This document shows, piece by piece, positions 28,395 through 37,256 of a DNA stretch of 64,000 nt. Source of the stretch: Planctomycetaceae bacterium (lineage in GTDB: Bacteria; Planctomycetota; Planctomycetia; Pirellulales; Pirellulaceae); NCBI GenBank assembly GCA_016794985.1, contig JAEUIQ010000107.1, positions 1 to 64,000 on the forward strand, written 5' to 3'. Position 1 is the stretch's first letter. Every line of letters begins with the position of its first letter. A program made the position numbers and the translations under genes. Below the pieces are notes generated by a model. That model did not search any database. It was given only the letters and a program-made list of their open reading frames with translations, and had not been told where the DNA came from.

Positions 28395-28550
28395 CGTTTT
28401 CCTATTCCAACTAATCCATCCGCACCAAATCTGCCGATTAATTCAATGGGCACCTTGTAGTTTACTATGTTTACTGATATAGTGATGATTGTTTGGTGTG
28501 GACCCAATTGGTAATGCTTTGGTGTCTGCACCGGAAAGGTCGGGACGGCA

Positions 28551-29381
28551 ATGACAAATGGCGTCAGCAGTATGTTTCCGCTAACAATCTTGGGCTCCGA
28601 GGTTTTCCCTAGTTCCATGTCCACGAATTCCGCGCCCGGGCTCGCGTTACCGGAGAAGTCCGCTTCGACCGTCGCGACGGGTCCTTCACCCGAGTTCTTG
28701 TCAGAGTTGCAGGCGGTCAGTGAGACGCTCGAAACGGCGTCACCGTGGGAGATCCTGCAATGGACCGTGGACCGATTTGGTAGTGGTTTCTCCGTGGCGA
28801 CGGCGTTTGGCGCCGAAGGCATGTTGATCATTCATTGGCTGGCGCGCATTGCCCCGCAAACCAAGATCTTTAATCTGGACACTGGCTATCAATTTCCAGA
28901 GACCTTGGCGATGGTCGACCGCGTTCGGGCTCGATATGGGATTCAAATTGAATTGGTGCGCCCGGAACTTTCCGTAGAACAATACGAACAGGCCAACGGA
29001 GGTCCGGTTTACACCCTGAATCCCGATCAATGCTGCAAAGACCGAAAATTGGGGCCGTTGCGTCGGAGACTTCAAGGTGTCTCGGCCTGGGCGAGTGCTA
29101 TTCGTCGCGATCAAACTCCGGACCGAGCTGTGGCACCCATTGTGGCATGGGATCGCAAGTTTGGCTTGGTGAAAGTTAGCCCACTCGCCAATTGGACGAA
29201 GAAACAAGTTTGGCAAACGATTGTCCATGAGAATGTGCCCTACAACCCTTTGCATGACCAGGGATATCCCAGCGTTGGTTGCATGCCGTGCACCCGCTGC
29301 GTTTTGGCGGGCGAAGACGAACGTTCAGGCCGCTGGGCGGGATCCAAGAAAACGGAATGTGGTTTGCACAGCTCCGACTAG
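28551..29381 (+). CDS. cysH: adenylyl-sulfate (APS/PAPS) reductase
   Basis: 276 residues if the ATG at 28551 (GGGACGGCA upstream) is used; an ATG at 28617 would remove 22 poorly conserved residues. Landmarks of the PAPS-reductase family: SVATAFGAEGMLIIHWLA (phosphate-binding loop), FNLDTGYQFPETLAM, YGIQIELVRPE. The Cys pair CCKDRK and the later CMPCTRC mark the [4Fe-4S] type that uses APS, and ECGLH ends the protein with the catalytic Cys. It reduces activated sulfate to sulfite in assimilation. No other cys gene lies next to it. Confidence 0.92.
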   Translation: MTNGVSSMFPLTILGSEVFPSSMSTNSAPGLALPEKSASTVATGPSPEFLSELQAVSETLETASPWEILQWTVDRFGSGFSVATAFGAEGMLIIHWLARIAPQTKIFNLDTGYQFPETLAMVDRVRARYGIQIELVRPELSVEQYEQANGGPVYTLNPDQCCKDRKLGPLRRRLQGVSAWASAIRRDQTPDRAVAPIVAWDRKFGLVKVSPLANWTKKQVWQTIVHENVPYNPLHDQGYPSVGCMPCTRCVLAGEDERSGRWAGSKKTECGLHSSD

Positions 29382-29851
29382 TGCGTGCTGGGTATTGCGT
29401 GTTGACTAGCACGGTCTGATTAGCGAGTGCTGATTAGAGAGTTCTGATTAGCGCATGCTGACTTGGGGCTCGATCGATGGAACCCCATGGGTCTTGTGCG
29501 GTGCGTCGCGGTTGCCGATGGTCCAGTCGCGTTGGCTTCGCGATGGATGATCGTTGCCAACACGTTCAAATTTTTCGAAGATTTGGGAAGCGCTATTTAG
29601 TCATTGGTCCGCAGAAACTGATTTGCTCGCTCCGATTTCAACTCAGAAGTACTTGGCCAGAGCACTTGGCCGGCGACGACGAAGCCTTGTCAGGCAAACT
29701 CTCATTCGAGTCTGTTGGCGAGTCGTTTCCGGCTTGGTCCTGCGTGACGAACAAGTCCGGTCCGCCAAAATGTTCGACCGGACGCCGGAGCGCGGGAGAC
29801 CGAGATATCCCGCGCCATTGGCTCCGGTCGGCGGACCCTCCCGACAAATCC
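29382..29851. repeat. intergenic region with degenerate 13-15-base repeats near its start
   Basis: At 29415-29465 the words TCTGATTAGCGAG, TGCTGATTAGAGAGT, TCTGATTAGCGCA and TGCTGACTTG follow one another, and GCGTGCTGGGTATTGCGTGTTGACTAG before them looks like an older part of the same array. The remaining 380 bases show no coding character; they separate cysH from the converging secreted-protein gene. Confidence 0.6.
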
Positions 29852-30958
29852 TTAGCGCCGTTGAAAACTGGCGGGGCTGTCGTTCGCGGCTGTCTTGAGC
29901 TGTTCGGCATCCAAGAAATAGACCCGGGAATCATCAACAATCATTGGGGTGGACCAATTTTTCCCGTCGTCACCATTGATGATGTTGAAGAAGAACGTCT
30001 TGAAATGTTCTGCCCGATAGTTGTACGGGAACTGGGAGATGATGTGGTCGTCCAAAGTCAGGTCTTCGACGCCTGGCTTGGCGTAGTAATGGACCTGTCC
30101 GTTGGGGGTCACGCTAATTCCGAGTGTCCACCATCCAGAGGTTTCGATAGGTTTTCCGGGAAAGTCTAATCCGCGGGAATCACTCCGAACACGCCAAACG
30201 TATTCCGTTTTGCCGGACTTGGACTTGTTTGCCGGCACTAGGTCGGCAAACAAACCGGGCCAATAGGTTTCCTGTTCTCGAGCCGGACTGGAGTACCTGC
30301 CACGCGACGAAGTAGTCGTCGTGTATTTGGTTGTTCCAAGAGACAAGCGAAATCCGAAATGGGCACCCGCGCGTTGCCCCCACTGTTCGAACGGTGGTAA
30401 GTAAACCCTGGTAACGGCACTGGGGCATTGGCTGACCGGTAACCGACCACCCAACCTTGATTCTACATCGCAAACGAAATCGTCTTGCTGATTTTGATAC
30501 GACAAGCGTTTTGGTACCCCCGTTTGCAAACTTCGCAACAGCAAGGCACCGTTACTGCCGGGAAGTCCTCCCGCTGGAGTTGCAACACGTTCAACGACAT
30601 CTGGGACGCCGCGTTTAACGCCTTCATACCAACGGCCGTTTTTGACCGATGCACCCGGCGAGCGCACCTGCCCGTCAATTTCTTCCGAGCTTTTGGGCAG
30701 GTTCAGTTTGCAAGACCAATCGGATTCTTCAAAGTCGTCGCCGACTTTGTCGATCAAGATTCCACTTCCCGGAACGATTCCTTTGGCTGAATCAATCACC
30801 ACGAAAGGCAAGGGTTTGGTTTCCGCCACGATGACGGGTGGAGTGGTTGGATCGATGTCGTCGGAGATTGTTTGGGCACTGGTTTCTTGCAGCAAGATAG
30901 CGAATCCGCTGAGACACAACGAGGTCCACAAGTTTCGGTGCAAAGATTGACAACGCAT
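29852..30958 (-). CDS. secreted protein of unknown function
   Basis: 368 residues from ATG 30958 with a signal peptide ending near ILLQETSAQ. The mature chain is beta-rich with many Trp/Tyr/Gly residues (NGRWYEGVKRGVPDVVERV, GVPKRLSYQNQQDDFVCDVE, THFGFRLSLG-like AHFGFRLSLGTTKYTTTTS, WWTLGISVTPNGQVHYYAKP, FFFNIINGDDGKNWSTPMIV). The last third resembles a concanavalin/LamG-type sandwich, but I cannot assign a family. Divergent from the first flagellin gene with 522 bases between them. Confidence 0.75.
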   Translation of the reverse strand: MRCQSLHRNLWTSLCLSGFAILLQETSAQTISDDIDPTTPPVIVAETKPLPFVVIDSAKGIVPGSGILIDKVGDDFEESDWSCKLNLPKSSEEIDGQVRSPGASVKNGRWYEGVKRGVPDVVERVATPAGGLPGSNGALLLRSLQTGVPKRLSYQNQQDDFVCDVESRLGGRLPVSQCPSAVTRVYLPPFEQWGQRAGAHFGFRLSLGTTKYTTTTSSRGRYSSPAREQETYWPGLFADLVPANKSKSGKTEYVWRVRSDSRGLDFPGKPIETSGWWTLGISVTPNGQVHYYAKPGVEDLTLDDHIISQFPYNYRAEHFKTFFFNIINGDDGKNWSTPMIVDDSRVYFLDAEQLKTAANDSPASFQRR

Positions 30959-31480
30959 CTGAATCGACTCCCAGTCTTGGTTGGTCCGAGGTCACCATGG
31001 CCGAGGTGGCATTTCCTGAATTATCGCCCTGGTCGGCTTTTCGCTATCGTCGATCCTCTTCGTTGAAATCGACAGAACCCGTTTCATCCCGCGGCAATTC
31101 AATCGACTCAGAGCCTTCCAAAACGGTTTTGACGGCTTGGCAATCTAGTGTAGGAATAGCGATTGTTCGGAACGAAAGGATCGAAAGGATCAATATGGTT
31201 ATAGGTTCCGATTGGTTCAAAAATTCATAAAGTTCTGTTTCTTTCGGTCAGCACGATTGGACTCAATGTCCGAAAAGTGCTGTGAAGTCGCAATCTTCCG
31301 CTCGAAGCCGATGCGCCAGATTTATGGATGGCATGTATTCTGCGGAATGATTCTGGGACTGTTTGAACCTGATTCAACCCGAGTGCTGGGAAATCCTCAC
31401 CGCAGGCAGTTTTCGTGCCCCTTCGCCAAAGGGACGCCTCGCCTGCTGGAGCTTCCAGCGACAACAACCGAGTGCCTGCC
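30959..31480. other. divergent intergenic region upstream of first flagellin
   Basis: 522 bases between the secreted-protein gene (minus) and the first flagellin gene (plus). Apart from the sigma-54-like site at 31329 I recognise nothing. A frame extending the flagellin start back to 31415 is non-conserved in character. Confidence 0.4.
31329..31343 (+). promoter_or_regulatory. candidate sigma-54 promoter of the first flagellin gene
   Basis: TGGCATGTATTCTGC matches the sigma-54 pattern TGGCAC-N5-TTGC at TGGCA, with the invariant GG and GC ten bases apart. It lies 138 bases before the flagellin ATG. The -12 half is CTGC rather than TTGC. Flagellin genes are sigma-54 or sigma-28 dependent in many bacteria, which makes the site sensible but not proven. 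Confidence 0.4.
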
Positions 31481-32914
31481 ATGACCCGTATCAATACCAA
31501 TGTCAGTTCTCTCATCGCCCAGCAGACATTGCGGAAGACCGGTACCGAGTTGCACACGGCCCTCTCTCGATTGAGTACTGGTATGCGTATCAACTCCGGC
31601 AAGGACGATCCAGCGGGGTTGATCGCCAGTGAAAACTTGCGGCGCGACATCGTCAGTGCTCGAGGAGCCATCGCCAACAGCGAGCGGGCCGGGCAAATGA
31701 TTGCGACGGCGGATAGTGCGTTAGGTCAGGTTTCCAACTTGCTCAACGATATTCGGGGCTTGGTGGTGGAAGCATCGAATCGGGGTGTGATCAGCCCGGA
31801 GCAGGTCGCTGCCAACCAACTGCAAGTCGACTCGTCTTTAGAAGCGATCGACCGGATTGCCCAGACGACAACCTTCCAAGGCAGGCCGTTGTTGAACGGA
31901 GTCTTGGATTTCCAATATACAGCCGCCGGAGCAAATGGAACGGGGCTGGACACCGTTGTCGAATTGCGGATTCACAAGGCCACGCTTGGTGCCACTGGCG
32001 CCGTCGACATCGAAACGATCATCAATAATCCCGCGACGCAAGCCTTGCTGACGGTTGGCGTTAACGGCTTTAACAATGGTGCATTGAACGATGACGTTGT
32101 CTTTAAGGTCTCGGGCCGCGACGGTTCCGAGGTTTTCACATTCCAAGCGGGTGCGTCGTTGGACGACATCGTGGCGGCGGTTAATCTAGTTACCGACGTC
32201 ACCGCCGTGACGGCAACCAACAACAATGGCACCCTCGAACTGAACACGGCCGACTACGGGACCAGGGCCTTCGTCGATCTTGAAGTGATTACGGAAGGAA
32301 GTGCCGGAACCTTTGCCAACAACACTTCGGCTCGTCGAGCCACCGGGACCGACGTGGACGCCACCGTCAACGGCATCCAAGCTCGCGGCGATGGCAATAC
32401 GTTGTACGTCAATTCTTCGAACTTGAACTTGGAATTGACGGTTGAAGCGAACACGACCAACGCGGTCGAGTTTCAAATCAATGGAGGTGGCGCTATCTTT
32501 CAACTTGGCCCTTCGGTCGTCAGCAACCAACAGATACGGATTGGCGTCCAAAGTCTCAACACTGGACAGATGGGCGGCCGCACCGGTCGACTCTACGAAC
32601 TGAGGTCGGGAAATCCACGTGAGTTGTCCGCCGACGTCACGGGTGCCGCCAAGATCGTGGATGAGGTGATTTACAAAGTCGCGCAACTTCGAGGCCGGTT
32701 GGGCGCTTTGCAACGCGCCACGATCGACGCCAACATCGAGTCACTTTCGGAACTGCTGACCAATCTTACAGAAGCCGAGAGCAGCATTCGCGACGCGGAC
32801 TTTGCTGCCGAAACTGCGGCACTGACACGCGCCCAAGTTTTGACTCAATCCGGCACGGCGGTCTTGGGAATCGCCAACCAATCACCGCAAAACGTGCTCT
32901 CGCTCTTGCAGTAG
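31481..32914 (+). CDS. fliC: flagellin (first of tandem pair)
   Basis: 477 residues from ATG 31481 (MTRINTNVSSLIAQQ), chosen because it matches the conserved flagellin start. N-terminal D0/D1 helices: ALSRLSTGMRINSGKDDPAG, LIASENLRRDIVSARGAIAN, TADSALGQVSNLLNDIRGLV. C-terminal D1/D0: IVDEVIYKVAQLRGRLGALQ, SLSELLTNLTEAESSIRDAD, GTAVLGIANQSPQNVLSLLQ. The central domain carries FLG_IN-like beta segments. Exported through the flagellar type III system and polymerised into the filament. Downstream lies a second gene of the same length. Confidence 0.95.
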   Translation: MTRINTNVSSLIAQQTLRKTGTELHTALSRLSTGMRINSGKDDPAGLIASENLRRDIVSARGAIANSERAGQMIATADSALGQVSNLLNDIRGLVVEASNRGVISPEQVAANQLQVDSSLEAIDRIAQTTTFQGRPLLNGVLDFQYTAAGANGTGLDTVVELRIHKATLGATGAVDIETIINNPATQALLTVGVNGFNNGALNDDVVFKVSGRDGSEVFTFQAGASLDDIVAAVNLVTDVTAVTATNNNGTLELNTADYGTRAFVDLEVITEGSAGTFANNTSARRATGTDVDATVNGIQARGDGNTLYVNSSNLNLELTVEANTTNAVEFQINGGGAIFQLGPSVVSNQQIRIGVQSLNTGQMGGRTGRLYELRSGNPRELSADVTGAAKIVDEVIYKVAQLRGRLGALQRATIDANIESLSELLTNLTEAESSIRDADFAAETAALTRAQVLTQSGTAVLGIANQSPQNVLSLLQ

Positions 32915-33393
32915 TACTTCGCTTCGAACGGGGTCTGGGGGTCGGATCCACCGCGGCATAAACCAAACAAGTGATAGGGCTTTTCTAATTTCAACCTAGT
33001 AACTCCCACAATCGGTTCAGCTTAACATCGAGCGCCTGAACAACTGTGTTGTAACGTCATAATCGACGCGGTTGGCGTTTTGCGAAAGTTCAAAACAACT
33101 AGCGGTCCACCTAAACACATCTGCGCATTCTGCGCCAATTTGCTAGAAGACATTTAATTTTCTTGGACGATAGCACTTTTCGACTGGAAGGATTAGTCAG
33201 TCGAAGGTTTGCTTCGCACGAGATCGTGTGCGGCGAGCCTGATCTCGAATGGCGTCGAGGCAAACCGATCGCAGCAATAGTGGTCGGCGTCAACATGAAA
33301 TCAGACATTGGCTTAAACAATTTAGGTTTCGTGGGCTAGTCCAAGTCAACGAAATTTGTCGCAGGGACAAAAGCACAAATCGAGGTTCTCGGT
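32915..33393. other. intergenic region between flagellin genes
   Basis: 479 bases, so the two flagellins are probably separate transcripts. CGGTTGGCGTTTTGC at 33069-33083 has GG and GC ten bases apart and a TTTTGC half, a weak sigma-54 candidate about 310 bases before the second ATG. No clear terminator hairpin follows the first gene. Confidence 0.35.
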
Positions 33394-34827
33394 ATGAGTC
33401 GGATCAATACAAACGTCAGTTCAATGATCGCCCAAAACACTTTGGGGCGATCCAATAGCCAGTTGCAAACCGCTTTGAACCGATTAAGCACTGGATTGAG
33501 AATCAATTCAGGCAAAGATGATCCGGCTGGTTTGATTGGAAGCGAAAATCTTCGCCGCGACATCACCGCCACGCGACGGGCGATCGGAAACAGTGAACGG
33601 GCCGGTCATATGATTGCGACAGCGGATAGCGCGTTGGGACAGGTCTCAAACCTCTTGAACGACATTCGCGGATTGATTGTCGAAGCGGCCAATAGCGGTG
33701 TTCTCAGTACGGAACAGATCGCGGCCAATCAACTGCAAGTAGACTCGTCACTCGAAGCGATTGATCGCATTGCCAAAACGACGACATTCCAAGGCCGATC
33801 ACTACTCGACGGAAGCTTGGACTTCCAAGTAACGGCGGGTGGTGTCAACGGTGTCGGTCTGGATACCGTACGCGACTTGCGCATCAATGTCGCCAACCTC
33901 GGAGCTTTAGGAACGTTGGACGTCGAAGTCAACATCGTCAACGAAGCTGAACAAGCAGCATTGACGGTTGGTGCCAATGCCTTCACCAATAACGCCCTCA
34001 ATGACGATTTGGTGATCAAGATGGCTGGTCGCGATGGCGCCGAAGTGTTTACCTTCCAAGCCGGAGCCACTCGCGATGATGTGATCAACGCGATCAATCT
34101 CGTTAAGGACGCCACCGGAGTCGAAGCCACCAACAACAACGGCGTGATCGAACTAAACTCGATTGCTTATGGCACGAAAGCCTTCATTGATGTGGAAGTC
34201 ATCTCCGAAGGAGGTTCAGGAACCTTCGCGGCCAACTTGTCAGCCAACCGTGATCGAGGAACGGACGTCAATGCGACTGTGAACGGGGTGCAAGCCAATG
34301 GTGACGGAAATCGCTTGTCGATCAATACTTCAACCCTTAGTTTAGAGCTGACGGTCGATGAAGGCAGCAACACGTCCGTGGAGTTCACGATCGAAGGTGG
34401 TGGTGCCATTATCCAGTTGGGGCCGGATGTCGTCTCGAACCAGCAAGCTCGACTGGGTATTCAAAGCCTGAATACGGGAAGCTTGGGGGGAGAAACCGGC
34501 CGCTTGTACGAACTTCGCGGTGGCTACGCAAAAGATCTTAACTCCGATGCTACCAGCGCGGCGAAGATCGTGGACGAGGTTATCACCAAGGTTGTGGAAC
34601 TACGCGGACGTTTGGGTGCATTCCAAAAGACGACGATCGACTCGAACATCGTTTCGCTCTCCGATTTGTTGAATAACTTGACGGAAGCAGAAAGCTCGAT
34701 TCGTGACGCCGACTTCGCGCAAGAGTCCGCCATGCTGACGCGGGCCCAGGTGTTGGTCCAATCCGGCACGTCGGTCTTGGGAATAGCAAACCAGAACCCG
34801 CAAAACGTTCTGTCACTGCTGCGATAA
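33394..34827 (+). CDS. fliC: flagellin (second of tandem pair)
   Basis: 477 residues from ATG 33394 with GAGG about nine bases upstream. It is collinear with the first flagellin along its whole length, with no net indel: MSRINTNVSSMIAQNTL, LNRLSTGLRINSGKDDPAGL, TADSALGQVSNLLNDIRGLI, and at the end AESSIRDADFAQESAMLTRA and GIANQNPQNVLSLLR. The central surface-exposed part is the more diverged. A duplicated filament subunit is likely; differential regulation would fit the separate promoters. It converges on the helicase gene with only 25 bases between stops. Confidence 0.95.
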   Translation: MSRINTNVSSMIAQNTLGRSNSQLQTALNRLSTGLRINSGKDDPAGLIGSENLRRDITATRRAIGNSERAGHMIATADSALGQVSNLLNDIRGLIVEAANSGVLSTEQIAANQLQVDSSLEAIDRIAKTTTFQGRSLLDGSLDFQVTAGGVNGVGLDTVRDLRINVANLGALGTLDVEVNIVNEAEQAALTVGANAFTNNALNDDLVIKMAGRDGAEVFTFQAGATRDDVINAINLVKDATGVEATNNNGVIELNSIAYGTKAFIDVEVISEGGSGTFAANLSANRDRGTDVNATVNGVQANGDGNRLSINTSTLSLELTVDEGSNTSVEFTIEGGGAIIQLGPDVVSNQQARLGIQSLNTGSLGGETGRLYELRGGYAKDLNSDATSAAKIVDEVITKVVELRGRLGAFQKTTIDSNIVSLSDLLNNLTEAESSIRDADFAQESAMLTRAQVLVQSGTSVLGIANQNPQNVLSLLR

Positions 34828-34852
34828 GACCAGGTCTAAGTGAGCTCGCACT

Positions 34853-36805
34853 TCACAGGTCGAACTCGGCCCAGACGGTGTGATACGCTCCGATTTGGCT
34901 GACGTAATCCAGAAACCCTTGATAGAAGCTGTCGGCTCCCAATGTGGCACTGTCTCCCACGACGATCAGTTTTCGTCGTGCCCGAGTCAAGGCGACGTTC
35001 ATCCGTCGGCGATCGTTCAAGAAGCCGATTTCGTGGGTGGCATTGCTCCGAACTAATGAAATGATGATGGCTTCCTTCTCGCGTCCCTGGAAGCCGTCGA
35101 TCGTGTCGATCTCAACATCGGACCACTGACTACGAGGCGATTGCCGACTGGCGGAGTCCCGCAGCAACCGCACCTGAGCCGAATACGGAGCGATGACGCC
35201 AATGGCGTTGGGGTTCACACCGGCAGCAAAAAGTTCGCCAACTTTCTTTAAGACAAACGCGGCCTCTTGAGGATTGCGTTTGCTGAGCCCATTGGGTTCT
35301 AGTTCTTCATCCCAACTCGCACCTGCCGAGTCATAAAAAGCGACCGGTGCCGAGGTGATGGGCAATGCGGCGACACCATCCAAGTCACTCAAAACATGGC
35401 CACGCACCGATGGATCGGCAACCAATCGGCCCGCATAGAGTTGCTGCGAGGAAAACTCCATGATTTCTTGATGCATGCGGTATTGGACATCAAGCAACCG
35501 GCATATCTCGGGGCTGTGGATTTCCATCTGCCGTTGCATCAAACTGCGATCGAATCCTTCGGCTGCCGCTTCGAGGGAGAGGACCGTGGGCGGAAGTTGT
35601 TGCGGGTCGCCGGCAAGCACGACTTTGTCGACGAACGGCAAAGGGCACCACGATCCAGGTTCCGTGCTTTGGCAAGCTTCGTCAATAACTCCCAAGTCAA
35701 AATGGCGTCCCCATAAGAAGTCGTCATTGAAGGTGGTCGTCGCACAAACGATGTCCGCGCTATCGAGCACCGACTTGGCCATGTACCGTTCCAAGGCTTT
35801 CGCTTCTTGCTCCAAGTCTCGGGCAGCGCGACGCTGTTGTTGCCGATCCCCCGTGACTCTAGGGGCACGGGTCCACTTTTCGGCTTGTCGCAAGAGATCT
35901 TCAGCTTGTCTCCGCAGGGCTTTGACGACTACTTGGCTTTCGTGCTGTTCCAACAAGCCGTCCAGCGAGTGTTGTTGGAGTCGCGGAGTGACTCGAGCGG
36001 GATGACCGATCCGCACCACTCGTTGTCCGGCTTCCACTAATTCCTCAAGGAGATGATCGACTGCCGTGTTACTTGGTGCGCATGCCAATACTTTTTCACC
36101 CGCTTTCACCGCCTGGACAATTAACGCAACCAACGTCGTGGTTTTCCCCGTCCCGGGCGGGCCATGGATCACCGCGATTTCTTGAGCCGATCTCGCCAAG
36201 CGAATCGCATCCTTCTGCGACTCGTTCAGGTGTCCCGGTAAGGAAAGCTCGGGAACAGATCGGAATTCGGGTGTCCGTTGACCCATCAACACCTTCTTCA
36301 GGTGCGCCAATCGTCCTGTGGCGCCTTCAACTCGGCGAAGAGCGGCCGCTTGACGCTGGCGAGTGACTTCGTCGGCAGCCATATCGATCCGCAGGCGTCT
36401 TTCTTCGGGGACCCGCGACAGGGCCACTTGCAGCGTCTCGCTGGCTCGATGGCTGACGACCCCCGAGACGGCGGCCGATGGGTGCTGGTTCTCCATCGGT
36501 GATACCACCACCGGAGAGCCCACGCGAAGTCGATGCCACGGCAAGGCTGGAGCCTTGGCCTGCCGAGCAAATGTCACGAGTTGCAAGCCACCCAGTCCCG
36601 GGACTTGGTCCGTGATCACCATGTGCAAGAGCGTTTCGCCCGTCCGCTCCGCGTTGCCTTCATTCTGATTTTGCCTTCGTTCTGCCAGCCGAGCAATCTC
36701 GGCGTCGGATTCCATGTGCAACCAACGCTGCATTCGAGCAAAGTGCAGCTCGACTTCATGGTCGGTCGGGGCGTTTGGAGGAACTCGCACGGAAGATCCA
36801 GACAT
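34853..36805 (-). CDS. superfamily 1 DNA/RNA helicase, IGHMBP2/UPF1-like
   Basis: 650 residues from ATG 36805. The N-terminal beta-barrel region (TGETLLHMVITDQVPGLGGL, RVGSPVVVSP) resembles the 1B insert of the SMUBP-2 group. Helicase motifs are complete: Q-motif LNESQKDAIRLA, motif I HGPPGTGKTTT near residue 215, motif Ib CAPSNTAVDHLL, motif II VIDEACQST near 375, motif III LAGDPQQLPPTV, motif IV-V region IGVIAPYSAQVRLLR and DTIDGFQGREKEAIIISLVR, and motif VI NVALTRARRKLIVVGD. It is an ATP-driven 5'-3' type nucleic acid helicase by family; the pathway is unknown. No nuclease domain is fused. Confidence 0.93.
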   Translation of the reverse strand: MSGSSVRVPPNAPTDHEVELHFARMQRWLHMESDAEIARLAERRQNQNEGNAERTGETLLHMVITDQVPGLGGLQLVTFARQAKAPALPWHRLRVGSPVVVSPMENQHPSAAVSGVVSHRASETLQVALSRVPEERRLRIDMAADEVTRQRQAAALRRVEGATGRLAHLKKVLMGQRTPEFRSVPELSLPGHLNESQKDAIRLARSAQEIAVIHGPPGTGKTTTLVALIVQAVKAGEKVLACAPSNTAVDHLLEELVEAGQRVVRIGHPARVTPRLQQHSLDGLLEQHESQVVVKALRRQAEDLLRQAEKWTRAPRVTGDRQQQRRAARDLEQEAKALERYMAKSVLDSADIVCATTTFNDDFLWGRHFDLGVIDEACQSTEPGSWCPLPFVDKVVLAGDPQQLPPTVLSLEAAAEGFDRSLMQRQMEIHSPEICRLLDVQYRMHQEIMEFSSQQLYAGRLVADPSVRGHVLSDLDGVAALPITSAPVAFYDSAGASWDEELEPNGLSKRNPQEAAFVLKKVGELFAAGVNPNAIGVIAPYSAQVRLLRDSASRQSPRSQWSDVEIDTIDGFQGREKEAIIISLVRSNATHEIGFLNDRRRMNVALTRARRKLIVVGDSATLGADSFYQGFLDYVSQIGAYHTVWAEFDL

Positions 36806-37256
36806 CAACACATGGTTTACAGAAGCCAGCGAATCGACCCCGCGTCCAGACGTCGGTCATCCACCAGGTCGATCCGACGTTATACCCTCTTATCAGGAAT
36901 CGCCAAGGCCAAGTATAATGCCGCCCCGTGTGGCATCCCCGAAAAGGCCGCGAATTGCGCCCTTGAACGTCATCGGTATTGCTCGTCATAGTCACGGATC
37001 TTGATAGGCACTGATCTTCGTGGGCGCTTGGGGCTTACTATCGAAGTCACTCGGGCCATAAGTTGTGTTGACTTCGGGCAAATCGCGTTTGGGCAAATCG
37101 CGTTTGGGCAAATGGCGCTCGGGCAAGTAACGCTCGGGCAAGTAACGCTCGGGCAAGTAACGCTGGGGCAAATAGCGAAGTTCCATATGACGTTGGCGAT
37201 CGAGGCTTGCTACAAAACATTTCGAGTTTGGCTCCGCTTTCCGTTTTTCTCGTGAG
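36806..37256. other. intergenic region between helicase and peptidase genes
   Basis: 451 bases holding the divergent promoters of the helicase and the M20 peptidase, plus the 15-bp tandem array at 37076. The first 270 bases show nothing recognisable. Confidence 0.5.
37076..37177. repeat. 15-bp tandem repeat, seven copies
   Basis: Units begin at 37076, 37091, 37106, 37121, 37136, 37151 and 37166. Two are GGGCAAATCGCGTTT, one is GGGCAAATGGCGCTC, two are GGGCAAGTAACGCTC and one GGGCAAGTAACGCTG; the last, GGGCAAATAGCG, is partial. The period is a multiple of three, so five of the frames stay open and encode pentapeptide arrays (FGQIA/LGQVT on plus, RYLPE on minus). The array ends about 80 bases before the peptidase start. 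Confidence 0.95.

Noticed and set aside
29477..30169. 230-codon plus-strand frame
   Set aside because: The second half is antisense to the secreted-protein gene at 29852-30958, which has a signal peptide and normal composition.
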